Positions 11,547 to 24,541 of a stretch of 64,000 nucleotides of DNA are shown here, one piece after another. The notes below the pieces were generated by a model, which was given only the letters and a program-made list of their open reading frames with translations, was not told the origin of the DNA and searched no databases. This stretch comes from Vespa crabro (Eukaryota; Arthropoda; Insecta; Hymenoptera; Vespidae), in assembly GCF_910589235.1 (NCBI RefSeq), contig NC_060960.1:1346839-1410838 (forward strand), given 5' to 3'. Numbering within the stretch: the stretch's first letter is position 1; each line of letters starts with the position of its first letter. The position numbers were made by a program, and so were the translations under genes.

Positions 11547-12958
11547 ATAATATTAATAATAATAATTACATATTAAATAATACTACACAATAAATATATA
11601 AATTTTATTGACGTTGTTTACTAAAAAAAAAAAAAGAAAATATATATATTTTCTATTTAATAAACAGTATAAGATAATAGGAAATGCTCATACATAGTAA
11701 CTTATCATAATAAAATCGATTTGTCGTTCATTCGAATTTATTCTTAGACGATAGGCAATCTTCTATGAAAGGTGATTTACGCAAGGCCAGGATATTAAAA
11801 CTGCTTTGTAAAAGTAGGTCACCTAGGAAGTATAATTTCCCCTAATTTTACACAAATTATTTCCAGATACCTCATGAAGGGTAAAAGACAAATTTATCCG
11901 AGGCCACTGAATGTGTCTCGTTAGCTGATATAAAAATAAAGTGATCCCTTTGACGAAACAAAAGGAAAAAAAAAAAAAAGAAAAAAGATTACACTCGAAA
12001 GATTATTTAGATAGGCGTTATCAAAGAATAGAGTATACTTCTTTATCTGTAACATAACAATCTTTTAAACCAATAAATAACGAAGAAGATAAAAGAAAGG
12101 AAAAAAAAAGAATCAATACCACTGTATAACGAGAGGAAAAAGAGTCTGTTGATAATATCGGAATCTACTAATATCTCACAATTTAAATTCCCCGCCGTAA
12201 CAATATTATTAACTTCGCAATAATTTCGAATTGGAACGGAAAAAAGGAACGTATATGGATTTTTTATTTCAGAATATAAATACAAATTTGTCATCGGATA
12301 GAAGAAACATAAGAAGAGATAAAAAAGAAAAGTATACGAATGATCGCATAAAAAAAGTTGCGTAAAAAGAGATATCCTAAACGACCGACGGAGTAACCCT
12401 TTTATTTCACAGCAGCGCCACGCCCGACACTGCCCTCTAAACTGCATAGTCCGTGAAGTATGTTTATTACCGACAATACGAAATTGGCTGAAGTGGTAGA
12501 CGAAAATGGTTAATTGTCAGGCTCGTTAGTGCAGCAGGTGAGCGATCAATTATTACGAAAATCGGCGTGTTATTTGTTCTCGGAATGTACAGTACGATTG
12601 ACCCTTTCAAAGTCTCGTGTAAAACAAAAACGGAGTTTCCTTTGGACATTATCGCCATAGATTCATGGCATGTATCATTGAAATCACCTTTTCGAGACCG
12701 TTTGGTCTATTCGTTCCCACCACCCCCTCCCCTACCACTAATCTAACAAAAGAATTTTTAATTTCTTTCATGGCGATATTAAAGCTACTTCCATTATACG
12801 TCTTTACACGTTCGCGCACAAACTCACCTAAAATATCGATAATTTCGTGAGCATCGTTGAAAAGAAACAATACGCGCTAACCTCGGGACACATCAGCAAG
12901 ACGTAGATTAATTTATTACGTCCATTCAGAAAACATACGTCCTCTCTCGTTGTTCCTC
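11521..12958. other. intergenic DNA between RapGAP and dlg5, no confident gene
   Basis: A T homopolymer run near 11517-11545 opens this stretch, followed by AT-rich DNA. From about 11740 the sequence becomes more complex. Minus-strand reading frames at 12870-12649 and 12658-12467 are open for 60-70 codons each but are in different frames. The upper one has no ATG at its head, and neither resembles a family I know. They are listed under findings rather than as genes. Confidence 0.4.
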
Positions 12959-12959
12959 G

Positions 12960-13396
12960 CATACATACAGACACGCAACACACGCGCGCGCGCACGCAAC
13001 GCAACACAGGCGTGCTCGCGCGCGCGCTGACGAAACATACATACATACATACAAAACATAACACACACCACATATATCACATGCACGTATTAACATCGTG
13101 TCTTCTGTTCGTCGCGTGGAAAAAGTGACATGCATGATAAATTTCGATATACTCCAGTATGTGCGTTTGTATTGGAGCACCAGACAGTATAGATGTGTGG
13201 CAGGTGCAATGTTGCATCCCCCTGATGCGCGCGACTACGTTTATATAGTAGCTCTAATGTCATACCGAAGGCTACTTCTTAGTAATTCACAAAGGGTTCA
13301 CTCTTCCGTGAAGTACAGTATATGGGTACTTTCCAGGCGATACCTAGCACGTACCTTGCTAGAAAAATATTTGTAAAGACTTGGTGGAACGAGAGC
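12960..13396 (+). promoter_or_regulatory. putative dlg5 promoter and 5' leader region
   Basis: A CpG-rich block with alternating CGCGCGCGCAC and GCTCGCGCGCGCGC runs (about 12983-13028) lies 370-410 bp before the dlg5 initiator. GC content here exceeds that of the flanks, which is typical of promoters in this window. An in-frame upstream ATG at 13322 is discussed under dlg5. Exact transcription start unknown. Confidence 0.35.
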
Positions 13397-16300
13397 ATGG
13401 CTTCTGGTGCATCATCCTTAGGTAGCGCTGGAGGTAGTGGTGAGTTTTCTTTCTTCATTTATTATTAATTGTTCTAGCGTGAAGAAACATAATGATCTCT
13501 TTATCTTGATCTTTATAATATCAAAACACATGTATCTTTATAGTATAATCTTATTGATAAGTAATACATGTACTAAAATTAGAATAATCTATAATAATTA
13601 AAAAATTAGGGCAATATTCTTATTAGAATTAAAACAGTTTTTATATTGTTTCTAAAAAGTTTGGGAGATTGTTCATAATTTTTCATTTGCAAAAAAGTGA
13701 TGAATCATGATGCTTATATGCGTGACCTAGAGTTTCTTTTCTGGTGAAAGCTAGTGAGACTTTTGATTATAATGTTTCGTCTAGTGGAACAAGTAATCGT
13801 TGGTTCGTATCTTTGCCTCTATTAATTAAGGTATTACGTATTAATATTATTATCTTGGTAGACTTTTCTTCCAATATTATATAAGATATTATTTTTATTT
13901 AATAATCATACTTTATATAAAAATAGTAATATCTATATTTCTTTTTTTTCTAGATGGAGCAATAAATATGGGTAAGAAGCACATTGACAAGATTTAATTT
14001 TTTCTGTAAGTTTCCTTTATTCTAATGTTTGATAAAAGTATGTTTTAAAAATAATCAGTTTTGTTAAGTAGATGTCTAAGATTATATTTAAATAATTTAT
14101 AAAAAATTCTTAGTATTTGCATACCCAAAATAAATACTTTTTGTTTTCACGTTCAAAATATGTGTCTTTCTTTGTTTAACATATAAGCATGTCTTCTTTT
14201 TTTATTATATTTTATTATCCCATATCCATTGTGTTGTGTTTGTTGTTTGGAATATACTTTCCACGTAACATGCAGAAAGGGACAATGGAGGCTACGGGAG
14301 CGTTGGAAATCCTGTTGGGAGTACTGAATGTCGTACCGATTATGAGGGCTTACAAGCTCAGTGTGATAAAGCAATGCATCAGCTTAAGTTACTTAGGCAT
14401 AAGCACTCCGATACTGTTAGACGGTTTGTCTTAATTTTGTTTTATTATTTTGTCTTTGCTTTAAGTTTTTAAGTCTGCATGCTTAATTATGAGCATGATT
14501 ACCAATTTTTATATTATATATGTTAATAGTAATGATTGTGTCATGTCATAACTGGAACAAGTATTAAATGAATATCTTTTTGCAGGTGTGAACATACTAT
14601 GAAAGAATTGGAGTATTATCGTGGACAACATATAGCAGTCATGAATCAGTTAGAAGCGACATCCCAAGAAAGCTCTGCTCTCCGTGGAAAGTATGGAGAT
14701 CTGGTAAATGACAAACAGAGACTGGACAGAGAAGTGCAAGCATTACAGAAAGAAGTGTCGGAATTAAGATGTCAGAATCAAGAAGCTCTTGTTTCTGACA
14801 GCAACAATGGAGATATGAATCAGCATTATTTATCTGCGCTTAGAAGATATGAAGCCATCAAGGACGAATATGACTCGCTTAGAAAGCGATATGATGATTT
14901 AATAGCATCTCATTCCTCTGTTGTTAACAAGGTAATGAAAATATTTGTATTATTTTAATGATAATGATATATTATATCGAATAAAATGTTTACATTGAAA
15001 TTAGTTGGAATTATCGCAAGAAGAAGCTGCAAGATTGAAGAAACAATATGATGAAATTCTTCAAGAACGTAACACTGCCGTACGTGAGCGTAATGGATTA
15101 AAACAACAATGTACCGCTGCCATAAGGCAGTGGGACATTGCGTTGAGGGAGAGGAATGAATATAGAGAAGCTCTTGCTAAAATGCAGCAGCAACATGAAG
15201 AAGCAGTAAAGGAAATTAATCAAGCCATGGTGTTACGTATGAAAACAAGCAAAGATATTAAGCGGCTTACGGAAGAAAGGAATGCAGCATTACAAGAATA
15301 TAGTTTAATTATGGGTGAAAGAGATACCGTACACAAGGAGATGGAGAAACTTGGCGATGATCTGACCCAATCTTTTACTAAAATCACACATTTAGAAAAT
15401 CAAAATAAACAACTTGTTGATGAAGTAAGCAATATACTTTAAATAAGTATTTTTATTTAATAAATTTAATATATCATACATATTATATATAAATATATTT
15501 TTTCCTATCTTTTATCAGAAAAAGACGCTGTCCTATCAGATAGAAACATTAAGGAGAGAAATATCATCTGCTCTTCAAGACAGAGACGAGTCTTTAAAGC
15601 AATGCAATGAATTACGTCAAAAGTTCGGTGATTATTCCGAAGGTGCAAACAGAGATTACAAGAATCGTTTGGAGTTGCATTCTTATAATCGAGAACGAGA
15701 CAATGCAAGTAAAGAAGCCGAACGTGAAACAAATAATGGAGATGCTAAGAGAGAAAAAGAACGTATGGACAATATAGATCAAGCTAATTTAGAATTAGAC
15801 AAGCTTAGAAAATCGGTAGAAACATTGCAAGCCGAACTCGAAGAAGCAATACAAGAAGCAGAAGTATCCAAACGAAGAAGAGATTGGGCATTTAGCGAGA
15901 GAGATAAAATAGTACTGGAGAGAGAAAGTATAAGAACTTTATGCGATAGATTAAGGAAAGAACGTGATCGTGCTGTTTCGGAATTGGCAGGTGCTTTGCG
16001 TGATTCTGATGATATAAAAAAACAACGAAACGAGGCTTCGAGAGAGTTGAAAGATTTAAAAGAGAAGCTAGAGTCTGGCGACGCATTGAGAGCAAGTGTC
16101 TTTGGGCAAGGTCTTGCGCATGGTCACGACAACACTATTGATGCGGAACCTAACGAGTGGGAAGTACTTACTATCCATATGGATTTGAGCAGACTCGTGG
16201 ATACTGATCGTGATCTGGGTATAATGTTAGTGGGGGGGCGTGATAATCCATATTACCCTAATGATACGGGTGTTTATGTAGCACAAGTTACACAAGGAAG

Positions 16301-18847
16301 TACGGCTGACGGCAAATTGAGAGTAAACGATTGCATCATACGTGTGAACAACGTTGATTGTGCCTCGGTATCTTCAAGAATGATATTAGAAACGCTACGT
16401 TCTTGTGCCGTAAGTCCGACCACGTTGACTATAAGAAGACGAAGATTAAGTAGAAGATCGTTGAGGACTATACAGCTACCTGTCGGCTCTATTCCACATG
16501 GAATTGCTTTAGAGCTTGGTATATACATATCAAAAATATCACCTGGCAGCTCAGCTGCTAAAGATGGAAATTTGGCTGTTGGCGACAGAGTCTTGAATGT
16601 AAGTTATATTTTCTCTTTCTCTTTTTCTTTCATATTTATTAAATATATCTTAAGAGACATGCAACATCGTGATTCGATATTTTTTTCAGATCAATAGTAA
16701 ACCAATGGAAGGAATAAATTCGGCGCATGAGGCAATGACTATCTTAAACGACAATACAACGGATGTATTAACGATCACTACGCTTAAAGGAATTCCTTTA
16801 TCTTCTGCTACTAGTTCGGAAACGATGCCAATCAGTGGCAGTTTTGCATCGGAAAAGCAAAAGATGGTAAATAGTTGTTCGCAAACCGAACATGAAAGAT
16901 TGATGTTGAAAACAACGTCGGACGACTCTGATAGAAGATATATTGGCTCGAACTTCGGAGACAGAAGTGTTTATAAAGTTTCGAAATCTGTTAGCGGGGA
17001 AAAGCCAAGTGGGATAAGTAATGCTTGGGATAATATAAGAGAAAAGATCGATTTCGTGAGAGGCCGAAAACCTAGTAAGGATCGGGATGATAAGAAGAAG
17101 AGACATCCCAATTCAAGTCCAAATACATTCGAACAAGAACAGGATGCAATAGCTGAACTTGATTCGGTTATAGAGAGTTATCACAAGAAAACAACTAACG
17201 GTGTACTCAAACGAAGTAAACGTCGTGGGACAGAGAAAATGGAGAAAAATGGTGGTACATGGCCCAAGGCTAGAGGTGGTCCACTAATACAAAATGGTAC
17301 TGGTACGATATTACATCCACGTAAAACGAAGGAAAGGCTACCACTGAGCGTACTTCTAAATCATCCGCCAAAGTATGATAGTTACAACTATAATCGTATT
17401 TCCAATCCTATCCCCCTAGTTAATTTCTCTAATGTCAGTAATCGGCATACTGTATACAAAGCCGTAGAAACACCATTACCAAATTTCAGCAAATCGGGAC
17501 AACTCTTTGGTCAGAAGTCCTTCACTCCAGCAGTACAATTCAAGGATATTACGATAGATAAGAAAGTGACGATCGAGATAGAGAATACCGATAACAGGCT
17601 TAGCTCGACTTTGGCGCCATCCGAGACAAGTATTGATGTCTCTGTAAAATCTGGAAATATTGGTCGAGATATGGATTACTTCGCTAAAAAGAAAGCACAG
17701 AAGTACGCTATGAGTAACGATAGCCAGGTAGAAACGTTGCAACATAATAGAGCGCACTCTCAACTCTATTCGGGAATTGGGTCATCAACTTCGTCCACTA
17801 GTGGACCTAGACAACAACTAGCTGGTAATTTCTCTTTTCCCCCCTACACGCATTTGCATCCGCATCCACACCAGCAGAACTCTTTACCCTCAAGATATCC
17901 ATCACCACCGTCATTGCCGTCTGCACAATCCGGAGAGTCTATAGGACTTCCCGATGCACGATCCTACTGTTTTGAACCTCCGTATAGTCCGGGCCCGCAA
18001 ACGGGTTTTGGTCATTTGCACACACCCTCCGTAGATTTGCATTACCACAAACCTCGTGCTCCACCAGTCGGCATGGCATACGATGTGCCAGCATATACTC
18101 ATGGATACGAAGGTGGTACATTTCCAAGAAAAAAAGAAAATCAACGTTTTCGTATACCGTCCAATCCTAGTGTTACATCAAAAAACAGTGTTGGCAAACT
18201 TTCGACTGGAAGTATAGAAAGAACTTCAGAGAGAGGCAGTCCAATGCCAACTTTTCACGTGGAGGTTCTCAGTCCTGGAACGGGTAATGGTAGTAATACC
18301 GGAGGAACCATCAGGGGAGGCAGCAATAGCAAGAGATCGAGTATGCCAGATTATTGTTATTCCCAACCTCGACCAGCTCCTGGTGAACTACGTAGAGTTC
18401 ATATAGACAAATCGGTTGAGCCATTAGGCATACAAATTTCTTGTTTGGAAAGTGGAGGAGTTTTCGTTTCCACTGTCAGTGAACATAGCTTGGCGTCTCA
18501 AGTCGGTCTTCAAATCGGTGATCAACTATTAGAAGTATGTGGAATTAATATGAGGAGTGCTACTTATCAACTAGCTGCCAACGTTTTACGCCAGTGTGGT
18601 AATTCCATAACGATGTTGGTGCAGTACAGTCCAGACAGTAAGTGTTGTCTTAGTCCAGGCACTAAGTATTTTATCGAACAAAGAACGGTAGCTTTCCTTC
18701 GTATATCTATGTACGGTATACGCACTTTATTGATGTCGCATGTTTCTTAAAATAAAAATAATAAAATTCTTTTCCTATATTGTTATTGTAACATGATTTT
18801 CTAGTGCATATTTGAATATATTTTACAACAGCTCCCTCATTATAATC

Positions 18848-18890
<43 letters not shown>

Positions 18891-20567
18891 CTTTTTCCTT
18901 TATATAAGAGTACAACGAACTTGAAGGATCAGCATCCTCTAGTTCTTCGGAAGCTGGTGGTGGAGAAGGTGGCACCAGAAGTGGCTCACCTACACCATGT
19001 AACAGTCCAGAAGTTCCAAGGAAAACAACGATCGAACCTTTGGAAAATACTGAACCTGAACGTGACACTACTACCACTACTACTACTTTATTGAGTGTAA
19101 AACGTGCAGAACGAGATATCAGAAATTCTGCTTCGTTGGAAGTTAGGTCTACGCAAGAAAGAGAACGTGAAATCAGAAATTCAGCATCTTTGGATATCAA
19201 TATAAGAAAACCTGAATTACGTAGTTCGGCTACTCTCGACAATATGCGCAATTCTGCAACTCTTGACACTTTACGCGTAACTGGCAGCACACTAACACGT
19301 GCACAACTTAATCAGGCTGCGACAACATTGCAGAGACAAAATGCAACCGTAAGGAGCCCGACGCAAGAAGAACAAAATCGTAAAAGTCCAACTCCAGGTG
19401 AACCAAGATATTTATTCATTGAAACTAGGAAGTGTTCTAATTTAGGTATATCGCTCGTGGGAGGCAACGGCGTTGGTATATTCGTTCATTCCGTGCAGCC
19501 TGGCTGTTTGGCAGAAGAAGCTGGCTTACGTACTGGTGATAGAATTTTGGAATATAATGGTGTAGATCTGAAACAAGCAACCGCTGAACAAGCCGCACTC
19601 GAATTAGCAAGACCAGCAGATAAAGTGACCTTAATAGCTCAATATTTACCACAGCGATATAACGAAGTCAAGGATAAACCTGGTGATAGTTTTTACATTA
19701 AGGCGATGTTTGATCGAGTCGGTGAAGTGGGAGATAGTCTGCAACTTCATTTCAACAAGGATGATATTTTGTATGTGGATAATACTATGTTTAATGGTAC
19801 ACCTGGTCATTGGAGAGCTTGGTTGGTCGATCAAACTGGAAGGCGACAAACTTGTGGTATAATTCCAAGCAAATTCAAGTAGGTAAAATTATAATTAGCT
19901 AATGACAATATTTACATGATGTAGTAATATGTATTTGTATTTTTTTAGAGTCGAAGAAGAATTACTTTTGCGACGATCCTTAGGAGATATAGAAACAGAT
20001 GCTGGTAGACGTGGTACAACGAGTGCACGCAGGAGCTTCTTCCGGCGAAAGAAACATCAACGTTCGTCCAGTAGAGATAGTAAAGAATTATCTCATATTA
20101 CTGGAGTAAATATGGGCTGGTATAGCGACAGTGGAACATTGAACGAGGAAAGCCTTCCAGCTAGTTATCAGCGTGTCGAAAGACTCGATTGTAAGTATGT
20201 TTCTGTCGTTATAATAATAAAAAAAAAAAAAAACATTCCAAATATTAAATACAATTAATGTATTACGTAATCATCCTTGTAGATCCAGCTTTGAGACCTG
20301 TATTGATAATTGGTCCTCTGAGCGAATGCGTTGTGACAAAATTATTACAAGAATTTCCTGGACAATTCACAAGATGTCTTGCAGAAGCTATGCATTGTTC
20401 TCAAGCGACACTCGAACAAGGCTTAAGAGATTCCCTTTACGTAGACTACAGGAAGAAAGGAAGTTATTTCGAATGTACTACTGTTCAAGCTGTCAAAGAT
20501 ATTTGCGAGAAGGTAATTAAACGTATTAAACATTTTTACGAGCCTATTAAACATATCTATATGTATG

Positions 20568-20624
<57 letters not shown>

Positions 20625-21695
20625 TATGTATATATTAAATATAATATATTAAATATAATAAAAATTATTTTAATACAATAGAGCACACACTGTATCTTGG
20701 ATATATCAATCGCCTCTATTGAACGACTTCATAGACATCAGATCTATCCAATAGTCTTATTGATCAAATTTAAAAGTACTAAGCAAATAAAGGAGGTAAA
20801 AGACTCAAGGTATCCTAGCGATAAAGTCAGCGCTAAGGCTGCTAAAGAAATGTATGAGCAAGCGCTTAAGTTAGAAGCTGAATATAGGCATTTTATTTCT
20901 GGTAAGTGAATATTTGTACACACGACATATAAACCCTTTCGCTCCGATGCGTTTATGAGAAAATGTGATCGCTGTGGACACTGAGGTACATCGACATATG
21001 AATTGGTTACCACGCATGATAGCATTTTCTATTCTCCAAATTTTATTATGAAGTTTATATATAGTATATATAAATGTATATATACTATATATGTGTATAT
21101 ATATATATATATATATTCAAATTATTTTTTAAAATAATAATAAAAATAATAATTTATTTTAATGTTCTTATTTTTTTTTTATAACCTGCATATGATATAT
21201 TTAATTATAAAATGATAAAATAATAAAAATATAAAATAAAATAAAAAAAATTAAACAAATAATCTATTTTTGTACGGAAGATTTCAAAACATGCTAGAAA
21301 TAACTCAACTTCCGTCTTTTACTATTGCTGAATGATTTACATGTAATGAGATAAAAAATACGCCATTGTATGCTGTATTTTCATTTTCATGTACACCACT
21401 TTCAATAGGTCATTTTATATTGTTGGTATCTCTTATAGATTTAGAATTAGTTGTTCAGCTTGTCGTTATTTTTCCTATATATCCGTATTATTTCTTTGAA
21501 AAGTTTTCAATGGTATTTTACTAATAACAATTTTGTTCTGGTTAAATATTGATACAGACAATAAATCAAAAGCATATTATTGTCCAAAAATGCTTCAATT
21601 ATTTCATGATAATCAACTGTCCAAAAAATTCAGTGTTACCAAATGTATGACAATAATATCTTATCTAAAAAGTGTAAAATTTCATTATAATATGG

Positions 21696-21738
<43 letters not shown>

Positions 21739-22032
21739 GCTTTTTTTGCGGTACCATTCACTTTTCAAGGTCGTATATATAACCTCTTCGTACCTGATTG
21801 GTAGGTCATAGAAAACATTTGGGTGCCACTATCTACGTCTTTCGGAGCGAAAGAATTAAAATATAGCACAGAAACATATTTATATAAAATGAATATCTAT
21901 TATATTTGATTATGAAAAATTTCAGCTGTCATTCCAGCAGGGGTGAACGTTGCCTATATATGCACACAAGTCAAGGGAGCCGTCGATGATGAACAAAGTA
22001 AGGCACTTTGGGTTCCACGAGGACTTCCCTGA
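13397..22032 (+). CDS. dlg5: Discs large homolog 5, MAGUK scaffold protein
   Basis: Dlg5 is a membrane-associated guanylate kinase scaffold at cell junctions, linked to polarity, cadherin delivery and Hippo signalling. Exons: 13397-13439, 13954-13971, 14276-14423, 14586-14931, 15005-15424, 15519-16598, 16690-18637, 18909-19878, 19949-20190, 20283-20512, 20682-20901 and 21926-22032. All phases join, giving 1923 residues, close to human DLG5 at about 1919. Order: coiled coils about 30-520, PDZ1 about 540-633, PDZ2 about 640-725, Ser/Pro/His-rich linker, PDZ3 about 1251-1334, PDZ4 about 1499-1580 (LGISLVGGNGVGIFV), SH3 about 1594-1658, then a guanylate kinase-like domain from about 1736 to the end (LIIGPLSE, IERLH). 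The GK part lacks a P-loop, as is usual in MAGUKs. No N-terminal CARD-like domain is seen, unlike human. I chose ATG 13397 for its context (AGCATGG); an in-frame ATG at 13322 would add 25 residues but has weaker context. The second exon is only 18 nt. Confidence 0.95.
18852..18890. repeat. 39-nt poly(T) run before a dlg5 acceptor
   Basis: An uninterrupted T homopolymer followed by CTTTTTCCTTTATATAAG leads into the exon starting at 18909. It acts as, or extends, the polypyrimidine tract. The same tract on the minus strand would be poly(A), but no retrocopy is attached to it. Confidence 0.9.
20573..20616. repeat. (AT)n microsatellite in dlg5 intron
   Basis: AT dinucleotide run in the intron between the exons ending at 20512 and starting at 20682. 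Confidence 0.9.
20934..21855. mobile_element. candidate piggyBac-like non-autonomous element in the last dlg5 intron
   Basis: The left end reads CCCTTTCGCTCCGATG and the right end, on the minus strand, TTCTTTCGCTCCGAAAG, so 12 of the first 14 bases match as inverted repeats. The right end abuts TTAA (21856-21859) and the left end abuts TAAA (20930-20933), one mismatch from the TTAA duplication that piggyBac elements make. A weaker subterminal similarity (GAATTGGTTACC on the left, GTGAATGGTACC on the right, minus strand) lies further in. The 922-bp interior is AT-rich with a (TA)n run (21698-21735) and no transposase frame. It fits inside the intron 20902-21925 without touching splice sites. 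The family call is inference from terminal bases only. Confidence 0.45.
21698..21735. repeat. (AT)n microsatellite in the last dlg5 intron
   Basis: AT run inside the candidate mobile element of that intron. Confidence 0.9.
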
Positions 22033-22461
22033 CATCAGAGGGGGGGTCCCCGTAAACCACAGTGGAAGTCAATATAATTCCACCAGGGGGCCCTTACGTC
22101 GTGCATTCTTAAAAAATTATGCCTTCAAACATTTTTATTTTTGGTCTTTTATCAAAAAAGATACATACATATTTTTTGAAACTCGTTCTCAAAGATTTTC
22201 TCTTATCAGTCCCACTTTTATGTTCCACGCATTAATATTACATTGATAATGGGAAAAGTATCATAATTTATTTATATGTTCTTTCCGTTTACTTTTACAT
22301 ACGGAATACGAAAAAATGATCTCATAATAACATCACGCACAGTTTTATATGTACATAAATTATAACTGTGCATATTACTTTTTAATAGAAGTTATAAAAA
22401 TAATGAAATTATATGATGGGACATTTTTCTTTTTTTAATTTATTACCTTTGAGTTCTGGTT

Positions 22462-22561
22462 GATTTAAAAATATATTGGAAAGATCGATTTAAAAATGCA
22501 TTGAAATGATTGATTAGAAATTGTATTGAAAGGATTCATTAAAAATTATATTTTTGAAATC
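22462..22561. repeat. 25-bp tandem repeat, four copies
   Basis: Four consecutive 25-bp units each follow the pattern GATTTAAAAAT-x-x-ATTGAAAxGATT with a few substitutions. The unit starts are 22462, 22487, 22512 and 22537. Found 430 bp after the dlg5 stop, so possibly in the 3'UTR. Confidence 0.75.
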
Positions 22562-22690
22562 TTATCAGACCATTGATAGGCGAAATTTAATATCCGTCGT
22601 ATCGTGGCCCGCTGATGGATGAATATCGATCAGACACACAATCGTTTAGTTAAAAAATCAACTGCTGTCGTGCTTGCACTCTTTGTTATA

Positions 22691-23004
22691 AACTCTTCAA
22701 ACCAATTTTAATATCTGGAATAGGGAAGATTGATTGAAAAATGAACTTTTATAGTTCATGGTAAGGCTGTACAAACAACATGATTTATTTTATATTGAGA
22801 AAGAGATACTTATTTGTATATAATTTATCTAAACAAGATTACATAATATTTTCTTATTAAGTATTAGTTAATAAACGAAAAGTAGTATTAGATTATATTT
22901 TAAATAATATTTATATGTGTACACATACACACATATCTTTATTAGTTTATTATTTACATACATGTTGTTAAGTACGTGTTGTTACTGAATTGGTTTGAAG
23001 AGTT
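22691..23004. repeat. inverted repeat pair, 16-17 bp arms about 280 bp apart
   Basis: AACTCTTCAAACCAATT at 22691 recurs as its exact reverse complement ending at 23004. The interior is AT-rich without an ORF. It may be the ends of a small transposon-derived element, but no target-site duplication is obvious. Confidence 0.45.
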
Positions 23005-24541
23005 CAAAGTTGTAAATTGTTAAAGCAAGGAATTGATAGTAGTAAAAACAGAGTAAATGGAATTGAAACGATACTCAGTTCCTGCTATCGAATTGTAAAT
23101 AACTCGTAGGGAACAATAGGCATTGATTATAGAAATGAACAGCATATTAAAACTCCTTCGTCACTTTTTAAACAATTGCAAAAATTAAAGAAGAATTATT
23201 TAAACGTAATCGTTAAATCGTCAAAATGTTATAAATTTTTAAATCGTGTATTATTCTTATCGGACAAAAAAACATTTTATTTTTCTAAAGTTTATTTTTT
23301 ATTTCGGAAGAGTTTTAATTGATAGTTTATAGTTATATTTTAGAGTTGTAATACAATTCTAAAATAATCAATTATTATATTATAGTTTTATCGGTATTTC
23401 TTCTTTAAAATGTGAGTTATCGTATAAAGTTCGTATTATTATGATATTTTTAACGAGCTTAAGACGAAAGATTAATTATAAATGCAAGTGATAATTATTT
23501 AAATATACTTTATGTGCAGTGTACTGAAGTATCTAAATCCAGATGAAATTGGTACAAAAATGTTCTTTGATCGTATACGTCTAATTTAAAAATGCAATCA
23601 AAAGGTATTATTAATTAATTTATATTTATTATTTACTATTTTAATTTAAAAAAAAGAAACAAAGAAAAAATAATTAATGTCAATCAATTCAAATATTCTG
23701 GATATAGATACAACTTTCGTCCATTTTGAATTTAATGATACACTCAATGTATCTATCATATGATTATGTATGTATGATGATCGATTATTTAAAAACACTA
23801 ACATCTATATGTACCCATAACTACTTCGCAATAGAAGCTAGCATTTCTTAAAAAATTAATGATTGTTATTGCTATCGACGGGCTGCCGAATCGATTTTCA
23901 TTGACAAAGACTACCGAAAAGAAATTATTTTTCTATGACATATTTTGAGCGGCTCGAACCTTCTTGAAATCGAAGAATATATATATAAATATATATATAT
24001 TATTTCAACAGGAATATCGTTTGAAACAATTAACATACAAATCATATATAATATACAAAATTTAAAAAAAGAAAGAAAATAAACACAGACAAATATTGAT
24101 TTACGTGAAATTTAGTTTTTTGACGAGACAATATTTAGGCATAAGTTACAAACGAGACCAAAAATTAAAAGAATATTTTAAACTAATTGATAAGAGAATA
24201 ATAATTACATTTATTCTTATTATAGAGCCAGCAAACTTAACACACAGAGTTAGATATACTTTTTGATATAACACCGAAATGATCAATGATCAGTATATAA
24301 TTCACTATATAAAACTGACTTGGAACATAAAATAATTAGGGGCCAAGTATCCTCTCGAAAGGAAAGTTACAATTATATACTTTTTGTAACTGAAAGACTT
24401 TTCATAAACACGGACAATCTAAAAATTAAATTTAAGTCCATTTGCATAAAAGATATTTTTTTAGGGAAAACAACGGCTCTTTCAATTATTTTACTTTGAT
24501 TATATTTTTTCTCTGAACTTTATAAAAAAAATTTTCATTAA

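Noticed and set aside
12043..12447. 134-codon minus-strand frame rich in Phe/Leu
   Set aside because: Composition follows the T-rich strand and no conserved motif or splice context is visible.
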